Positions 1 through 8,561 are shown, numbered from the stretch's first letter. The stretch: 64,000 bases of DNA from Dinoroseobacter shibae DFL 12 = DSM 16493 (GCF_000018145.1 NC_009952.1:3286001-3350000); one strand, 5' to 3'. The notes: generated by a model not told the origin, from the sequence alone. Translations and numbers: made by a program.

Positions 1-309
1 CGCCGCGCGGCGCGGCAGCTCTCCGAGGCGCACCTCTACAAGACCCTGGAACAGGCCGTCGGGGCCCGCGACCTCACCTTGAGCCTGCAGGCGCTGCGCC
101 TTTACGAAACGCACCACCCCGAGGCCCGAAGGCCCGCCGATCTCGACGCGGCCCTCCATGCGGTCACGGAAATCAGGTTCGGCCGCGCCACGCTCGATCA
201 AGGCGCGATCAGCGCCCGCTGGGCCGCGCTGCACAAGGCCCTGCCGGGCCTGCGCCCCCACCGCGTGCACAAGGCCGAACAGACCCTGCCAGCGCTCAAT
301 CCGTTCTAG
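1..309 (+). CDS. C-terminal end of an unidentified protein (5' end outside window)
   Basis: The frame is open from the first base and stops with TAG at 307-309, so this is the last 102 residues of a gene that starts upstream of the window. The visible part is soluble, rich in Ala, Leu, Arg and His, with no membrane segment, Cys cluster or recognisable catalytic motif. Its helical pattern, with a W-A-A-L stretch near the end, loosely recalls the cytoplasmic tail of BatD-type proteins, but I cannot assign it. It converges with the citryl-CoA-lyase-like gene, whose stop lies 18 bases downstream. The TTG at 79 is only an internal codon. Confidence 0.55.
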   Translation, partial: RRAARQLSEAHLYKTLEQAVGARDLTLSLQALRLYETHHPEARRPADLDAALHAVTEIRFGRATLDQGAISARWAALHKALPGLRPHRVHKAEQTLPALNPF

Positions 310-327
310 GGCGCGCACGCCCCGCGC

Positions 328-1092
328 TCAGGGCCCATCATAGGTCCAGCGATATTGGGGCGGGGTCGGCCCCTTGTTGCGCCCGCGCTGTTGTTGCTGC
401 TCCCAGGCATGGGCGAGGATCCCCACCGACCGCGAGAGGCAGAACAGCCCTCGTGCGAGTGGCGGGGCAAAGCCCAGCTCGGCATAGATCACCGCCGTTG
501 CGCCGTCGATATTCATCGGGATCGGCCGACCCTTGCGTGCGGCCAGTTCCGCCTCCACCGCTTCGCCCAGCGCCATGAACGCGCCGGAACACGCGCCTGC
601 GGCGACCGCCTCCCGGGTCAGCGCCATAAGCCGCGGTGCGCGCGGATCGACCGGTGTGTGAAACCGGTGGCCATAGCCCGGAATGATCTTGCCCCGCGCC
701 GCGATCCAGCCGTCGAGCCCCGCCGCGACACTTTCGGCCCGCCGCAGCGCATGGAACATCTCCACCGCCTGCTCGCCTGCGCCGCCATGCACATCGCCCA
801 GCATGTTGACCGCCGTTGCCATGGCATTGTTCAGGGGCAGACCACAGGTCACCGCCATCCGCGCCGCCGCGATGGAGGGCGCCTGCGGCCCGTGATCCAC
901 CGCCGAGACCAATGCGGCTTCGAACAGCCGCGCCTGCGCCGGGTCAGGCCGGTCGCCCCGCACCATCAGCCAGATCATCTCGGCAAAGCCGACCTGTCCG
1001 ATCAACTCCTGGATCGGGATGCCGCGCAGATGGATGCGCCCCGGCTCCATGTCGATGATCTCGGTCCGCCACCAGTCGGCCACATCGCTCAT
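328..1092 (-). CDS. Citrate-synthase-superfamily protein, citryl-CoA lyase-like
   Basis: 254 residues, shorter than true citrate synthases (about 400) and the size of citryl-CoA-lyase-like members. The three catalytic positions of the superfamily are present: H102 in VHGGAGE, H142 in PGYGHRFH and D196 in PMNIDGAT. These enzymes make or break a C-C bond between acetyl-CoA and a keto acid. The start at 1092 is preferred because it overlaps the CaiB-type stop as ATGA; a longer reading up to 1500 would run through the upstream gene. It is the last gene of the tct operon, which suggests it cleaves a CoA thioester of the imported tricarboxylate or methyl-branched dicarboxylate. The substrate is inference; citryl-CoA, citramalyl-CoA or a related compound are all possible. 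Confidence 0.8.
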   Translation of the reverse strand: MSDVADWWRTEIIDMEPGRIHLRGIPIQELIGQVGFAEMIWLMVRGDRPDPAQARLFEAALVSAVDHGPQAPSIAAARMAVTCGLPLNNAMATAVNMLGDVHGGAGEQAVEMFHALRRAESVAAGLDGWIAARGKIIPGYGHRFHTPVDPRAPRLMALTREAVAAGACSGAFMALGEAVEAELAARKGRPIPMNIDGATAVIYAELGFAPPLARGLFCLSRSVGILAHAWEQQQQRGRNKGPTPPQYRWTYDGP

Positions 1093-2279
1093 ATCACGCC
1101 CTCCGCGCGCAAGGCTGCTATCTCCGCCCCGGGCACTCCCAGTTCTGCCAGAACCCGCTCCGTATCCGCGCCCAAGGTCGGGGGCGGCGCATCCGGAACC
1201 GGACGCCGCCCATCCACTCGACAGGGGGCGCCCGCAAGCGGCAAGCGTTCCTCTGCCAACGCCACTTCCGCGATCAACCCCGACTGCTCGGCCAGCGCCT
1301 CGGGCACGGTCATCACCTGCCCCGCGGGCACACCGAGCGCGTTCAACTCCGCCACCCAGTCCCGCGCCGCCCGGGTGGTCAACACGCGCTCCAACTCCGC
1401 GCGCAGGGCGTCGCGATGGGCCTTGCGCGCCTCCCGCGTGGCATAATCCGGATGGCGCAGCAGCGCCTCCAACCCCAGGTGCCGGGCGAGGCTTTCCCAC
1501 TGGCTGTCCCGGTTCGCGGCGATGTTGATCGGCTGATCCGCGGTCGCGAAGGTGCCCGACGGGGCGGAGGTCGTATTCTCATTGCCATGGGGTGCAGGCG
1601 CGACCCCTCCGATCAGGTAGTTCGACACGACCCAACCCATGCTCGACAACAGCGCCTCTGTCATCGACACGTCCAGAAACGCCCCACGGGGCCGGGCATT
1701 CAGCGCCGCGGCAATGGCGAAAGCCGCGGTCATGCCCCCGAACGTGTCGGCCACCGGATAGCCCACCCTGCAAGGCGCAGTCTCCGGCGCGCCGGTGATC
1801 GACATCACCCCCGAAACCCCCTGCACGATCTGGTCGTAGGCCGGGTCATCCTTGCGCGGCCCGTCCTGCCCGAACCCGGAAATCGCACAATAGACCAGCT
1901 CGGGATTATCCAGCCGCAGCACGTCGTAGCCGAGCCCCAACCGGTCCATCACCCCGGGCCGGAAGTTCTCCACCAGCACATCAGCCCCCGCCACCAGCCG
2001 CCGCAGCAACGCCTTGCCCTGCGGGTGCTTGAGGTCCAGTGTGACCGAGCGTTTCTGCGCATTCTGCGCCAGGAAACTGATCCCCATATTGGCCGCGTTG
2101 CGCGCCGGATCCGCCCCAAGCTGCCGGGCCAGATCACCGCTGCCGGGGCGCTCGACCTTGATCACCTCCGCCCCCATCAGCGCCAGCTGATAGCCGCAAT
2201 AAGGCCCGGCCAGCACATTGGTCAGGTCCAGCACCCGCACCCCGGTCAGGGGCGCGGGCGCGCGTGTCTCAGTCCCCAT
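1089..2279 (-). CDS. CaiB/BaiF-type (class III) CoA-transferase
   Basis: 396 residues, normal family length. N-terminal GVRVLDLTNVLAGPYC and GAEVIKVERPGSGD are the CoA-binding hallmarks, followed by VENFRPGVMDRLGLGYD and the conserved PAYDQIVQGVSG segment around D149, then VGYPVADTFGG. Family III enzymes move CoA between organic acids through aspartyl-CoA intermediates in the cytoplasm. The start overlaps the end of tctA by 11 bases and the stop overlaps the lyase start as ATGA, so the three are translationally coupled. It likely activates the acid brought in by TctABC so that the lyase can split it; donor and acceptor cannot be read from sequence. Confidence 0.88.
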   Translation of the reverse strand: MGTETRAPAPLTGVRVLDLTNVLAGPYCGYQLALMGAEVIKVERPGSGDLARQLGADPARNAANMGISFLAQNAQKRSVTLDLKHPQGKALLRRLVAGADVLVENFRPGVMDRLGLGYDVLRLDNPELVYCAISGFGQDGPRKDDPAYDQIVQGVSGVMSITGAPETAPCRVGYPVADTFGGMTAAFAIAAALNARPRGAFLDVSMTEALLSSMGWVVSNYLIGGVAPAPHGNENTTSAPSGTFATADQPINIAANRDSQWESLARHLGLEALLRHPDYATREARKAHRDALRAELERVLTTRAARDWVAELNALGVPAGQVMTVPEALAEQSGLIAEVALAEERLPLAGAPCRVDGRRPVPDAPPPTLGADTERVLAELGVPGAEIAALRAEGVI

Positions 2280-3786
2280 CGGCCACCCCGGCCGCCCGGG
2301 CCTTGGCCCGGCGATTGCGGTAGCTCGGCAGGATGATCAGCAGTGCCGCGATCACCAGCAGCCCAAGCGTCATCGGCCGTTCCCAGATGAAGCTGATCCC
2401 ATCGTAAAGCTGCATCGCGCGGGAGAAGTTGTTCTCCAGCAGCCCCCCGAGGATGAACCCGATCAGCAGCGGCGCGAGCGGGTAATCCGCGAATTTCAGG
2501 ATCGTCGCGCAGATCCCGAAACCCACCAGCAACAACAATTCGGTCGCGTTGTTTTGCCCGATATAGGCTCCCATCAGCGTGAAGAACAAAATGAAGGGGA
2601 TCAGGTAGTTCCGCGGCACCGACAGGATCTTGGCGATATAGGGGATCAGCGGCAGGTTCAGGATCAGCAGGACCAGATTGCCGATGAACATCGACATGAT
2701 CACCGCCCAGAAGATCTCCGGCGCGTCGATCATCAACCGCGGCCCCGGCGACACGTTCAGCGCCAGCAGCGCGCCGAGCAGGATCGCCGTGGTCCCCGAC
2801 CCCGGAATGCCCAGCGTCAACAGCGGCACGAAGGACCCGGTGCAGGCCGCGTTATTGGCGGTCTCCGGCGCGGCGAGCCCCTTGACCGACCCCTTGCCGA
2901 ACTCGGCCTGCTCGTCCTTCGACGCGATGTTGCGCTCCACCGCGTAGCCCAGGAACGAGGCAATGGTGGCCCCCGCCCCGGGCAGCACGCCGATGAAGAA
3001 CCCCTGAACCGACTGCCGCCCGATCACCGGCGCGATGGACCGCGCCTCCGCCCGGGTGATGCGCAGGTCCTTGATCTCGCCACCGCCCTGGCCCGAGGCC
3101 GCGCGCAGCGGGTTCATCACCAGGAACAACGCCTCCGGCAGGGCGAACATCGCCATCGCCAGCGTGATGAACCCGAACCCCGATTGCAGGTCCATCAACC
3201 CCATGGTGAAGCGCGGGCTGGCGAACAGCGCCCCCTCGCCCACCGTGGCCATGATCAGCCCCAGGATCGTCATCAACAGCGCCTTGGCCACCTGCCCCGT
3301 GCCCGCAAAGGCCGCAATCGCCGACAGCCCCACCACCATCAGCGCGAAATACTCCGCCGAATGGAACAGCAATGCCACCGACGACAGCGCCGGCGCGAAC
3401 ACCATCAACAGGATCGCGCCGATGGTACCACCGGCAAACGACGCGATGGCGGCGATGGTCAGCGCCTTGCCCGCCTTGCCTTGCTGCGCCATCGGGTAGC
3501 CGTCGAAACTGGTGGCGACCGTGCCCGCCACCCCCGGCGCATTCAGCAGGATCGACGAGGTCGAGCCGCCGAAAATCGCGCCGTAATACACCCCGGCCAG
3601 CAGGATCAGCGCCGCGGACGGATCACCCAGCGAGATCGCCACGGGGATCATGATCGCGATGATCGACATCGGGCCGAGCCCCGGCAGCATGCCGATGAAG
3701 GTGCCGATCAGGCAGCCGCCGATCACCATCGCCAGGTTCTGGATCGAAAAGGCCGTCTGCAGGCCGATCAGGAGTCCTTCAAGCAT
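2269..3786 (-). CDS. tctA: Tripartite tricarboxylate transporter large permease TctA
   Basis: 505 residues with about a dozen hydrophobic segments, the usual size for TctA. Family landmarks are visible: GCLIGTFIGMLPGLGP near residue 30, YYGAIFGGSTSSILLNAPG near residue 70, and the mirrored VLPGAGATIASFLGYAVER and LGIPGSGTTAILLGALLAL in the second half. It forms the translocation channel of a secondary, ion-gradient-driven importer that works with a periplasmic binding protein. tctB ends 3 bases upstream and the CoA-transferase gene overlaps its 3' end. Confidence 0.95.
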   Translation of the reverse strand: MLEGLLIGLQTAFSIQNLAMVIGGCLIGTFIGMLPGLGPMSIIAIMIPVAISLGDPSAALILLAGVYYGAIFGGSTSSILLNAPGVAGTVATSFDGYPMAQQGKAGKALTIAAIASFAGGTIGAILLMVFAPALSSVALLFHSAEYFALMVVGLSAIAAFAGTGQVAKALLMTILGLIMATVGEGALFASPRFTMGLMDLQSGFGFITLAMAMFALPEALFLVMNPLRAASGQGGGEIKDLRITRAEARSIAPVIGRQSVQGFFIGVLPGAGATIASFLGYAVERNIASKDEQAEFGKGSVKGLAAPETANNAACTGSFVPLLTLGIPGSGTTAILLGALLALNVSPGPRLMIDAPEIFWAVIMSMFIGNLVLLILNLPLIPYIAKILSVPRNYLIPFILFFTLMGAYIGQNNATELLLLVGFGICATILKFADYPLAPLLIGFILGGLLENNFSRAMQLYDGISFIWERPMTLGLLVIAALLIILPSYRNRRAKARAAGVADGD

Positions 3787-3789
3787 CTC

Positions 3790-4278
3790 TCAAACCCCCA
3801 TGAACATCGGCAGCGGACGCAGGAAGATGCCCAGCACCTCCTGCACCAGGTACCAGATCGCCCCGGTCGCCACGACCGCCACACCGATCATCACCGGCCA
3901 GTTCCGCTCGCCGAGGATCACCGAGCCGAGGATCAGAAAGGACGTGGTCGACACCAAAAACCCCGCCGGACGCAGCAACAGCGCATAGCCCACCATCAGC
4001 CCCAGCAACAGGGCCGCCTGCCCGATCTTGTAATCGCCCAGCCGCCGGTAATCGATGTCGCCCGCCTTGGGCGGCTTCTGCGGCCCTTCGAGCCCCAGCA
4101 GGATCACCAACGCGGCCACGGCGCCCAGCACCGACAGAACCTTGGGGAATGTCGAGGGCCAGATCGGATTGCGCCGCATGAACGGGGCAAGATCGGCATC
4201 CATCGTGAACCAGGCCGTGTAGCCGTAGATCAGGCACACCCCCAGCAAAACAAGCGCAATCCAGCGATCGAGCGCCAT
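3790..4278 (-). CDS. tctB: Tripartite tricarboxylate transporter small permease TctB
   Basis: 162 residues with four predicted membrane segments: near the N-terminus, around 50-65, then two pairs towards the C-terminus. This is the TctB pattern. The start at 4278 (MALDRW) sits 7 bases after GGGAGG; the ATG at 4284 lies directly against that Shine-Dalgarno and is less likely. It is the small membrane partner of TctA, located between tctC and tctA in the usual order. Confidence 0.9.
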   Translation of the reverse strand: MALDRWIALVLLGVCLIYGYTAWFTMDADLAPFMRRNPIWPSTFPKVLSVLGAVAALVILLGLEGPQKPPKAGDIDYRRLGDYKIGQAALLLGLMVGYALLLRPAGFLVSTTSFLILGSVILGERNWPVMIGVAVVATGAIWYLVQEVLGIFLRPLPMFMGV

Positions 4279-4314
4279 GTCCATCCCTCCCGTAAAGTCG
4301 TTTGAAACGGGGCG

Positions 4315-4333
4315 GGCGGGTTATGCTCCCGCC
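4315..4333. terminator. Stem-loop between tctC and tctB
   Basis: GGCGGG at 4315-4320 pairs with CCCGCC at 4328-4333 around a 7-base loop. It follows the tctC stop (4359) by 25 bases on the transcribed strand and has no U-run. A partial terminator or RNA-stability element that favours expression of the binding protein over the permeases is the likely role. Confidence 0.45.
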
Positions 4334-4358
4334 TCACCCCAAGGTCATGCGCCCGGGC

Positions 4359-5339
4359 TCAGAGGAAGCCGAGCTTCTTCATCAGATCGCCGATCTGGGC
4401 TTCCTGGGCTTCGAGGAAGCTCTGGAAATCCGCGCCGCTGTTGTGGATGTTGACCCAGCCGTTGCGGGCCCGGACCTCTTCCCACTCGGGGGTGTCGTAC
4501 ATCTTCTCCAGCGTCGCCTGGTAGGCCGCAAGCTGCTCCTCCGGCAGGCCCGGCGCCGCGAAGAACCCGCGCCAGTTGACGAAGGTCGTATCGATGCCCT
4601 GCTCGACCATCGTCGGGGCGCTGTCATAGGCGGCCACGCGCTCCGGCGCGGTCACGCCGATGATCTTGACCTCGCCGGCCTCGGCCAGGTCGATCGCTTC
4701 GGAAAACCCGGTAGACAGGGCCGCGATTTCGCCCGACAGCAGCGCCGCCATGGCCTTGCCGCCCGCGTCATAGGGGATGTACTTCACACCCAGCGCATCC
4801 TTGCCCGCCGCTTCCATTACCATGGCCGCCACCAGGTGATCCATCCCGCCGGGCACCGAGCCGCCGCCGACCGCGGTCGCGTTCGGGTCCGCGTCATAGG
4901 CCGCGATCAGGTCCGCCATGGAATTGATCGGGCTGTCCTTGCCGACCACGATGGCCGCGTAGTCGCCGATGGTGCCGGCCACGAGGGTCAGGTCGCGGAA
5001 GCTCTGGGAAATCTCGCCCGTCAGCGACCGGATCACGATGGGGGTCGAGTTGACCATCAAGGTGCCGTGGCTGCTGTTGGCGTTCTCGATCAGATAGGCG
5101 ATGGCCTTGCCGCCGCCGCCGCCGGACATGTTCTCATAGGACGCCGAGCCCACCAGACCGGCCTTGGTCAGCGCCTCGCCCGTGCCGCGCGCGGTGCCGT
5201 CCCAGCCGCCGCCTGCGCCACCGGGGATCAGGAAATGGATGCTCTCCAGCATCTGCTCCCCTTCCGCATGGGCCCCGCCGGTCATCGCAAGTGCCGCGGC
5301 CGCCGCGATCAGCGTCCGACGCGTGAATTCGAGTGTCAT
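4359..5339 (-). CDS. tctC: Periplasmic tricarboxylate-binding receptor TctC (Bug family)
   Basis: 326 residues. The start at 5339 follows GGGAGGA by 6 bases and gives a Sec signal peptide with a twin-Arg-like RRTLIAAAAALAMTGGAHAEG; the in-frame ATG at 5420 has no ribosome site and would add a polar tail. The ligand-loop hallmark HFLIPGGAGGGWDGTAR is at mature residues 10-25, typical of TctC rather than general Bug proteins. It captures the substrate in the periplasm and delivers it to TctAB. It is the first gene of the operon and divergent from tctD. Confidence 0.93.
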   Translation of the reverse strand: MTLEFTRRTLIAAAAALAMTGGAHAEGEQMLESIHFLIPGGAGGGWDGTARGTGEALTKAGLVGSASYENMSGGGGGKAIAYLIENANSSHGTLMVNSTPIVIRSLTGEISQSFRDLTLVAGTIGDYAAIVVGKDSPINSMADLIAAYDADPNATAVGGGSVPGGMDHLVAAMVMEAAGKDALGVKYIPYDAGGKAMAALLSGEIAALSTGFSEAIDLAEAGEVKIIGVTAPERVAAYDSAPTMVEQGIDTTFVNWRGFFAAPGLPEEQLAAYQATLEKMYDTPEWEEVRARNGWVNIHNSGADFQSFLEAQEAQIGDLMKKLGFL

Positions 5340-5402
5340 GTGTGTCCTCCCATTTGACAAAAGCGGCCTGCGCCGCCCATGAACCCTGTGTGGCACTCGA
5401 AG

Positions 5403-5420
5403 CTGACACAAACCTGACAC
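5403..5420. promoter_or_regulatory. Pho-box-like direct repeat, candidate TctD operator
   Basis: Two perfect heptamers CTGACAC (5403-5409 and 5414-5420) are separated by AAAC, giving the 7-4-7 layout with 11-base phasing used by OmpR/PhoB-type regulators. It lies between the divergent tctC (ATG at 5339) and tctD (ATG at 5441), so it could serve tctC activation and tctD autoregulation. Binding by TctD is inference. Confidence 0.55.
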
Positions 5421-5440
5421 GCCGGAGAAAACTGGACCCG

Positions 5441-6106
5441 ATGCGATTCCTGCTGATCGAGGACCATGCCCCGCTCGCCCGGGCCGTGATCGACCGGCTG
5501 AGCCTCGACGGTCATGTTGTCGATCACGCCGACAGCATGACCGAGGCCTGGGATTTCATGGCGACCACCTCCTATGACCTGATCCTGCTGGACATCATGC
5601 TGCCCGACGGGGATGGCCGCGCCTTCCTGCGCCGCTGCCGCGAGACCGCCGAGGCGACCCCGGTCATCGTGTTGACCGCACGCTCAGAGGTCTCCGACCG
5701 GGTCAGCATCCTCGATCTCGGGGCCGACGACTACATGGTCAAGCCGATCGATTTCTCCGAACTCGAAGCCCGGTGCCGGGCGGTCCTGCGCCGCCGCGGC
5801 GGGTCGGCGGCCAACCGGCTCGCCCTCGCGGACCTGGTGTTCGACGCGCTCGCGGGCACGCTCGAGACCGCGGGCGGCGTCGTCCAGCTCCGCACCCGGG
5901 AGCTGCGCCTGTTCGAGACCTTCGCCAACGCGCCAGGACAGATCTTCTCGAAACCGGCCCTGGTGGACCGGCTGTTCTCCTTCGACGAGGATGTGACCGA
6001 GAACGCGATCGAGGTCTATGTCGCCCGCCTGCGGCGACACCTGGAGCACAGCTCCGTCCGGATCACGACCGTGCGCGGGCTCGGCTACAAGCTGGACCTG
6101 CCATGA
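5441..6106 (+). CDS. tctD: OmpR/PhoB-family response regulator TctD
   Basis: 221 residues. The receiver domain (1-115) has the acidic pair E7-D8, phosphoacceptor D51 in LILLDIMLPDGDG, a Thr in VLTAR and Lys in DDYMVKPID. The C-terminal winged helix (130-221) ends in the usual VTENAIEVYVARLRRHL and TTVRGLGYKL. The ATG at 5441 begins the receiver fold directly; upstream codons encode no domain. The gene is coupled to the kinase gene through an ATGA overlap and divergent from tctC, matching the TctDE systems that induce tricarboxylate uptake. Confidence 0.93.
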   Translation: MRFLLIEDHAPLARAVIDRLSLDGHVVDHADSMTEAWDFMATTSYDLILLDIMLPDGDGRAFLRRCRETAEATPVIVLTARSEVSDRVSILDLGADDYMVKPIDFSELEARCRAVLRRRGGSAANRLALADLVFDALAGTLETAGGVVQLRTRELRLFETFANAPGQIFSKPALVDRLFSFDEDVTENAIEVYVARLRRHLEHSSVRITTVRGLGYKLDLP

Positions 6107-7476
6107 TCGCCCTGCTGCGCCCGACCACGTCGATCCGCCAGCGCCTGCTGACCTACCTGCTGGCGGGGGCGGCGGCGACCGCCGTGATCCTCTATTTCGT
6201 GGTGCAGTCCGTGGCCCGCCAACTGGCCCAGGAAAGCCTCGACAACATCCTGACCGCCTCGGCGGTCTCCATCGTGGACAATACCCGCGTGCGGGGCGGC
6301 GAGATCAGGGTGGATATCCCCTATTTCGCCTTCTCCATGCTGGGCAGCACCACCGATGAACGCGTGTTCTACGCCATCTGGCTGGGTGACGAATTCCTGA
6401 CCGGCTATGGCGGCCTGCCCCGTGACCGGGACACCGGCGCCACATCCCTGCGCTCGGCGGAATTCCTGGGCGACGAGGTGCGGATCGCGACGATCCGGCG
6501 CCCGTTTTCCGTGCTGGAGGGGTCCTCGACGCTGGAAGTCTCCGTTGCCCAGACGCTGAAGGGGCAGCGCGCGACCCTGGGGCGAATCTCGGCCATGGCG
6601 GTGGGGATCGGCGCGGGCTTCTTCGTGCTGACCGCGGCGTTGGCGCTGGTGGTCGCGAACATGACCATCCGCCCGGTCAACCGCCTGACCCGCTCCCTGT
6701 CCCGGCGCGGTCCCGCCGACCTGCGCCCGGTCAGCACCGAGGTGCCGCGCGAGATGGCCCCGCTCGTGGCGACCCTCAACAGCTTCATGACGCGGCTGCA
6801 GACCTCGCTCTCGCGGTCCGAGGATTTCATCGCAGAGGCCGCGCACCGGGTCCGCACCCCGCTGGCCATCGTCCGCACCCAGGCCGAGATCGGCATGCGC
6901 CGCGCCGAGACCCCCGAGAACCGCCAGAACCTGCGCGAAGTGATCCGCGCCATCGACGAGACCTCGCGCACGGCCGGCCAGCTGCTCGATCACGCCATGG
7001 TCAGCTTCCGCGCGGATTCGCTCGATGACGAGGACGTCTCGCTCAGCGCGCTGGCCCAGGACGCGGTCGCCCGGGTCCGCCCCATGGCCGAGCTGAAGGA
7101 GATCGAGATCGCCGTCGCCACCCATGGCGACCCCCATCTGCGCGGCGACCTGATCCTGTTGCAGAACGCCCTGGCGAACCTGCTGGACAATGCGCTGAAA
7201 TACACGCCTCCCGAGGGGCGCATCGACATCGCCATCCACCGCACCGATACCGGCCCGGTCCTGACCATCGCCGATGACGGCCCGGGCTTTCCCGAAAACC
7301 CCACCGCCCCGCTGACCGACCGCTTCGTGCGCGGCCCAGATGTGGGCGACATCGTCGGCTCCGGCCTCGGCCTGACGATTGCCGAAGAGGTCATTCGCGT
7401 GCACGGTGGCACCCTGTCCCTGTCCAACAGACCCGAAGGTGGCGCATGCGTCTCGGTATCCTTTCCCTCTGCCTGA
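6103..7476 (+). CDS. tctE: Sensor histidine kinase TctE
   Basis: 457 residues. Membrane segment at about 17-36, a periplasmic sensor region of about 125 residues, second membrane segment at about 162-187, HAMP-like linker, then the dimerisation domain with H248 in FIAEAAHRVRTPLA. The ATPase domain shows N-box NLLDNALKYTPPEG, G1 ADDGPGFP and G2 GSGLGLTI. It should autophosphorylate and pass phosphate to D51 of TctD. Its start overlaps tctD as ATGA. Its last 31 bases overlap the next gene, which encodes a binding protein. Confidence 0.92.
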   Translation: MIALLRPTTSIRQRLLTYLLAGAAATAVILYFVVQSVARQLAQESLDNILTASAVSIVDNTRVRGGEIRVDIPYFAFSMLGSTTDERVFYAIWLGDEFLTGYGGLPRDRDTGATSLRSAEFLGDEVRIATIRRPFSVLEGSSTLEVSVAQTLKGQRATLGRISAMAVGIGAGFFVLTAALALVVANMTIRPVNRLTRSLSRRGPADLRPVSTEVPREMAPLVATLNSFMTRLQTSLSRSEDFIAEAAHRVRTPLAIVRTQAEIGMRRAETPENRQNLREVIRAIDETSRTAGQLLDHAMVSFRADSLDDEDVSLSALAQDAVARVRPMAELKEIEIAVATHGDPHLRGDLILLQNALANLLDNALKYTPPEGRIDIAIHRTDTGPVLTIADDGPGFPENPTAPLTDRFVRGPDVGDIVGSGLGLTIAEEVIRVHGGTLSLSNRPEGGACVSVSFPSA

Positions 7477-8447
7477 GCCTGACGGCCCTGCCCGCCGCCG
7501 CGCTGGAGATCGAGGATTACCAGCGTTTCGGCCCGGAGGACGCCTCCACCACGCTCGAAATCATCTCCACCGCGGACACCGCCTTCTTCAAGCCGAACAT
7601 CGAGGCCTTCCTCGCGGGCCGCACCGACCTCGCCGTGGCCTACACGGTCGTCAGCTCCGCCGACCTGATGGCCGAGCTGGAAACCGGCGCGCGCGACTTC
7701 GACCTCGCGATTTCCAGCGCCATGGACCTGCAGATCAAGTTCGCAAATGACGGCGGTGCACTGGCCCATCGCTCCGACATCACCGCGGGGCTGCCCGACT
7801 GGGCCGCCTGGAACGACGAGGTCTTCGCCTTCACCCAGGAACCCGCCGCCATCGTCGTGTCCAACGCCGCCTTCGCGGACATGGCGATCCCCCGCAACCG
7901 TCAGGACCTGATCGCCACCCTGCGCGAGAATCCCGAGCGGTTCCGCGACCGCGTCGGCACCTATGACGTGCGCCGCTCCGGGCTGGGCTACCTCTTCGCC
8001 ACCCAGGACGCCCGCACATCCGAAACCTACTGGCGGCTGACCGAGGTGCTCGGCGGCCTGAACGCCAAGCTCTATTGCTGCTCGTCGGACATGATCGACG
8101 CGGTGGTCTCGGGCGAGCTGGCCATCGCCTACAACGTGCTGGCCAGCTACGCCCTGAAACGCGCGGACCGCGACGCCTTCACCGTGGTGCTGCCCGCGGA
8201 CTTCACCACGCTGATGCTGCGCTCGGTGCTGATCCCGGCCCGCGCGCCCAACCCGGCCCTCGCCGGGCAGTTCATCGACCGACTGCTGGCGCGCAGTTTC
8301 GACGGCAGCGCCCTGCGCCCTGTCCAGCCCACCCCGGGCGAGGGCACCCTGCGCCGGATCGACCTCGGCCCGGCCCTTCTGGTCTATCTCGACCGGTTCA
8401 AACGGCGCGGCTTCGTCGAGGAATGGGAAAGCGCGATCCTGCAGTAA
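7446..8447 (+). CDS. ABC-type periplasmic substrate-binding protein linked to TctDE
   Basis: 333 residues with a signal peptide (MRLGILSLCLSLTALPAAALE) and the fold pattern of iron/2-aminoethylphosphonate-type binding proteins: ISTADTAFFKP near the start, DLAISSAMDLQIKFAN, and VRRSGLGYLFATQDAR in the middle. No permease or ATPase gene follows. The ATG lies within the end of tctE and is preceded by GAAGGTGG, so translation is coupled to the kinase. It probably acts as an accessory ligand sensor for TctE rather than as part of a transporter; this is inference from the gene order. Confidence 0.8.
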   Translation: MRLGILSLCLSLTALPAAALEIEDYQRFGPEDASTTLEIISTADTAFFKPNIEAFLAGRTDLAVAYTVVSSADLMAELETGARDFDLAISSAMDLQIKFANDGGALAHRSDITAGLPDWAAWNDEVFAFTQEPAAIVVSNAAFADMAIPRNRQDLIATLRENPERFRDRVGTYDVRRSGLGYLFATQDARTSETYWRLTEVLGGLNAKLYCCSSDMIDAVVSGELAIAYNVLASYALKRADRDAFTVVLPADFTTLMLRSVLIPARAPNPALAGQFIDRLLARSFDGSALRPVQPTPGEGTLRRIDLGPALLVYLDRFKRRGFVEEWESAILQ

Positions 8448-8511
8448 CCCCCTGTTTCCCGATAACTATTCCGACCGAAACCAATCCGGACCCGCCCCCG
8501 GACCAATTCAT

Positions 8512-8531
8512 ACTAAAAATTTAGTTTGACA
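8512..8531. promoter_or_regulatory. Perfect palindrome abutting a TTGACA -35 upstream of glpV
   Basis: ACTAAA (8512-8517), two A bases, and TTTAGT (8520-8525) form a perfect 14-base palindrome. It is followed at once by TTGACA at 8526-8531, a consensus -35 hexamer. No good -10 is found 16-18 bases downstream, so any promoter here would need an activator or is misplaced. A repressor or activator site for the transporter operon is plausible. Confidence 0.4.
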
Positions 8532-8561
8532 AGACGATCTCCGGGACGGCACGCTTGGGCG

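Noticed and set aside
1093-1500. N-terminal extension of the citryl-CoA-lyase-like gene
   Set aside because: It runs through the CoA-transferase gene in another frame, encodes Gly/Arg-rich sequence and lacks a ribosome site; the ATGA-overlap start at 1092 fits the family.
5393-5408. Possible sigma54 promoter (TGGCAC followed by GC) near tctD
   Set aside because: The GG and GC elements are 8 rather than 10 bases apart, and no enhancer-binding regulator is present.
8526-8554. Complete sigma70 promoter for glpV from the TTGACA at 8526
   Set aside because: The -10 position (about 8549-8554) reads GCACGC and cannot be accepted; only the palindrome and -35 are reported.
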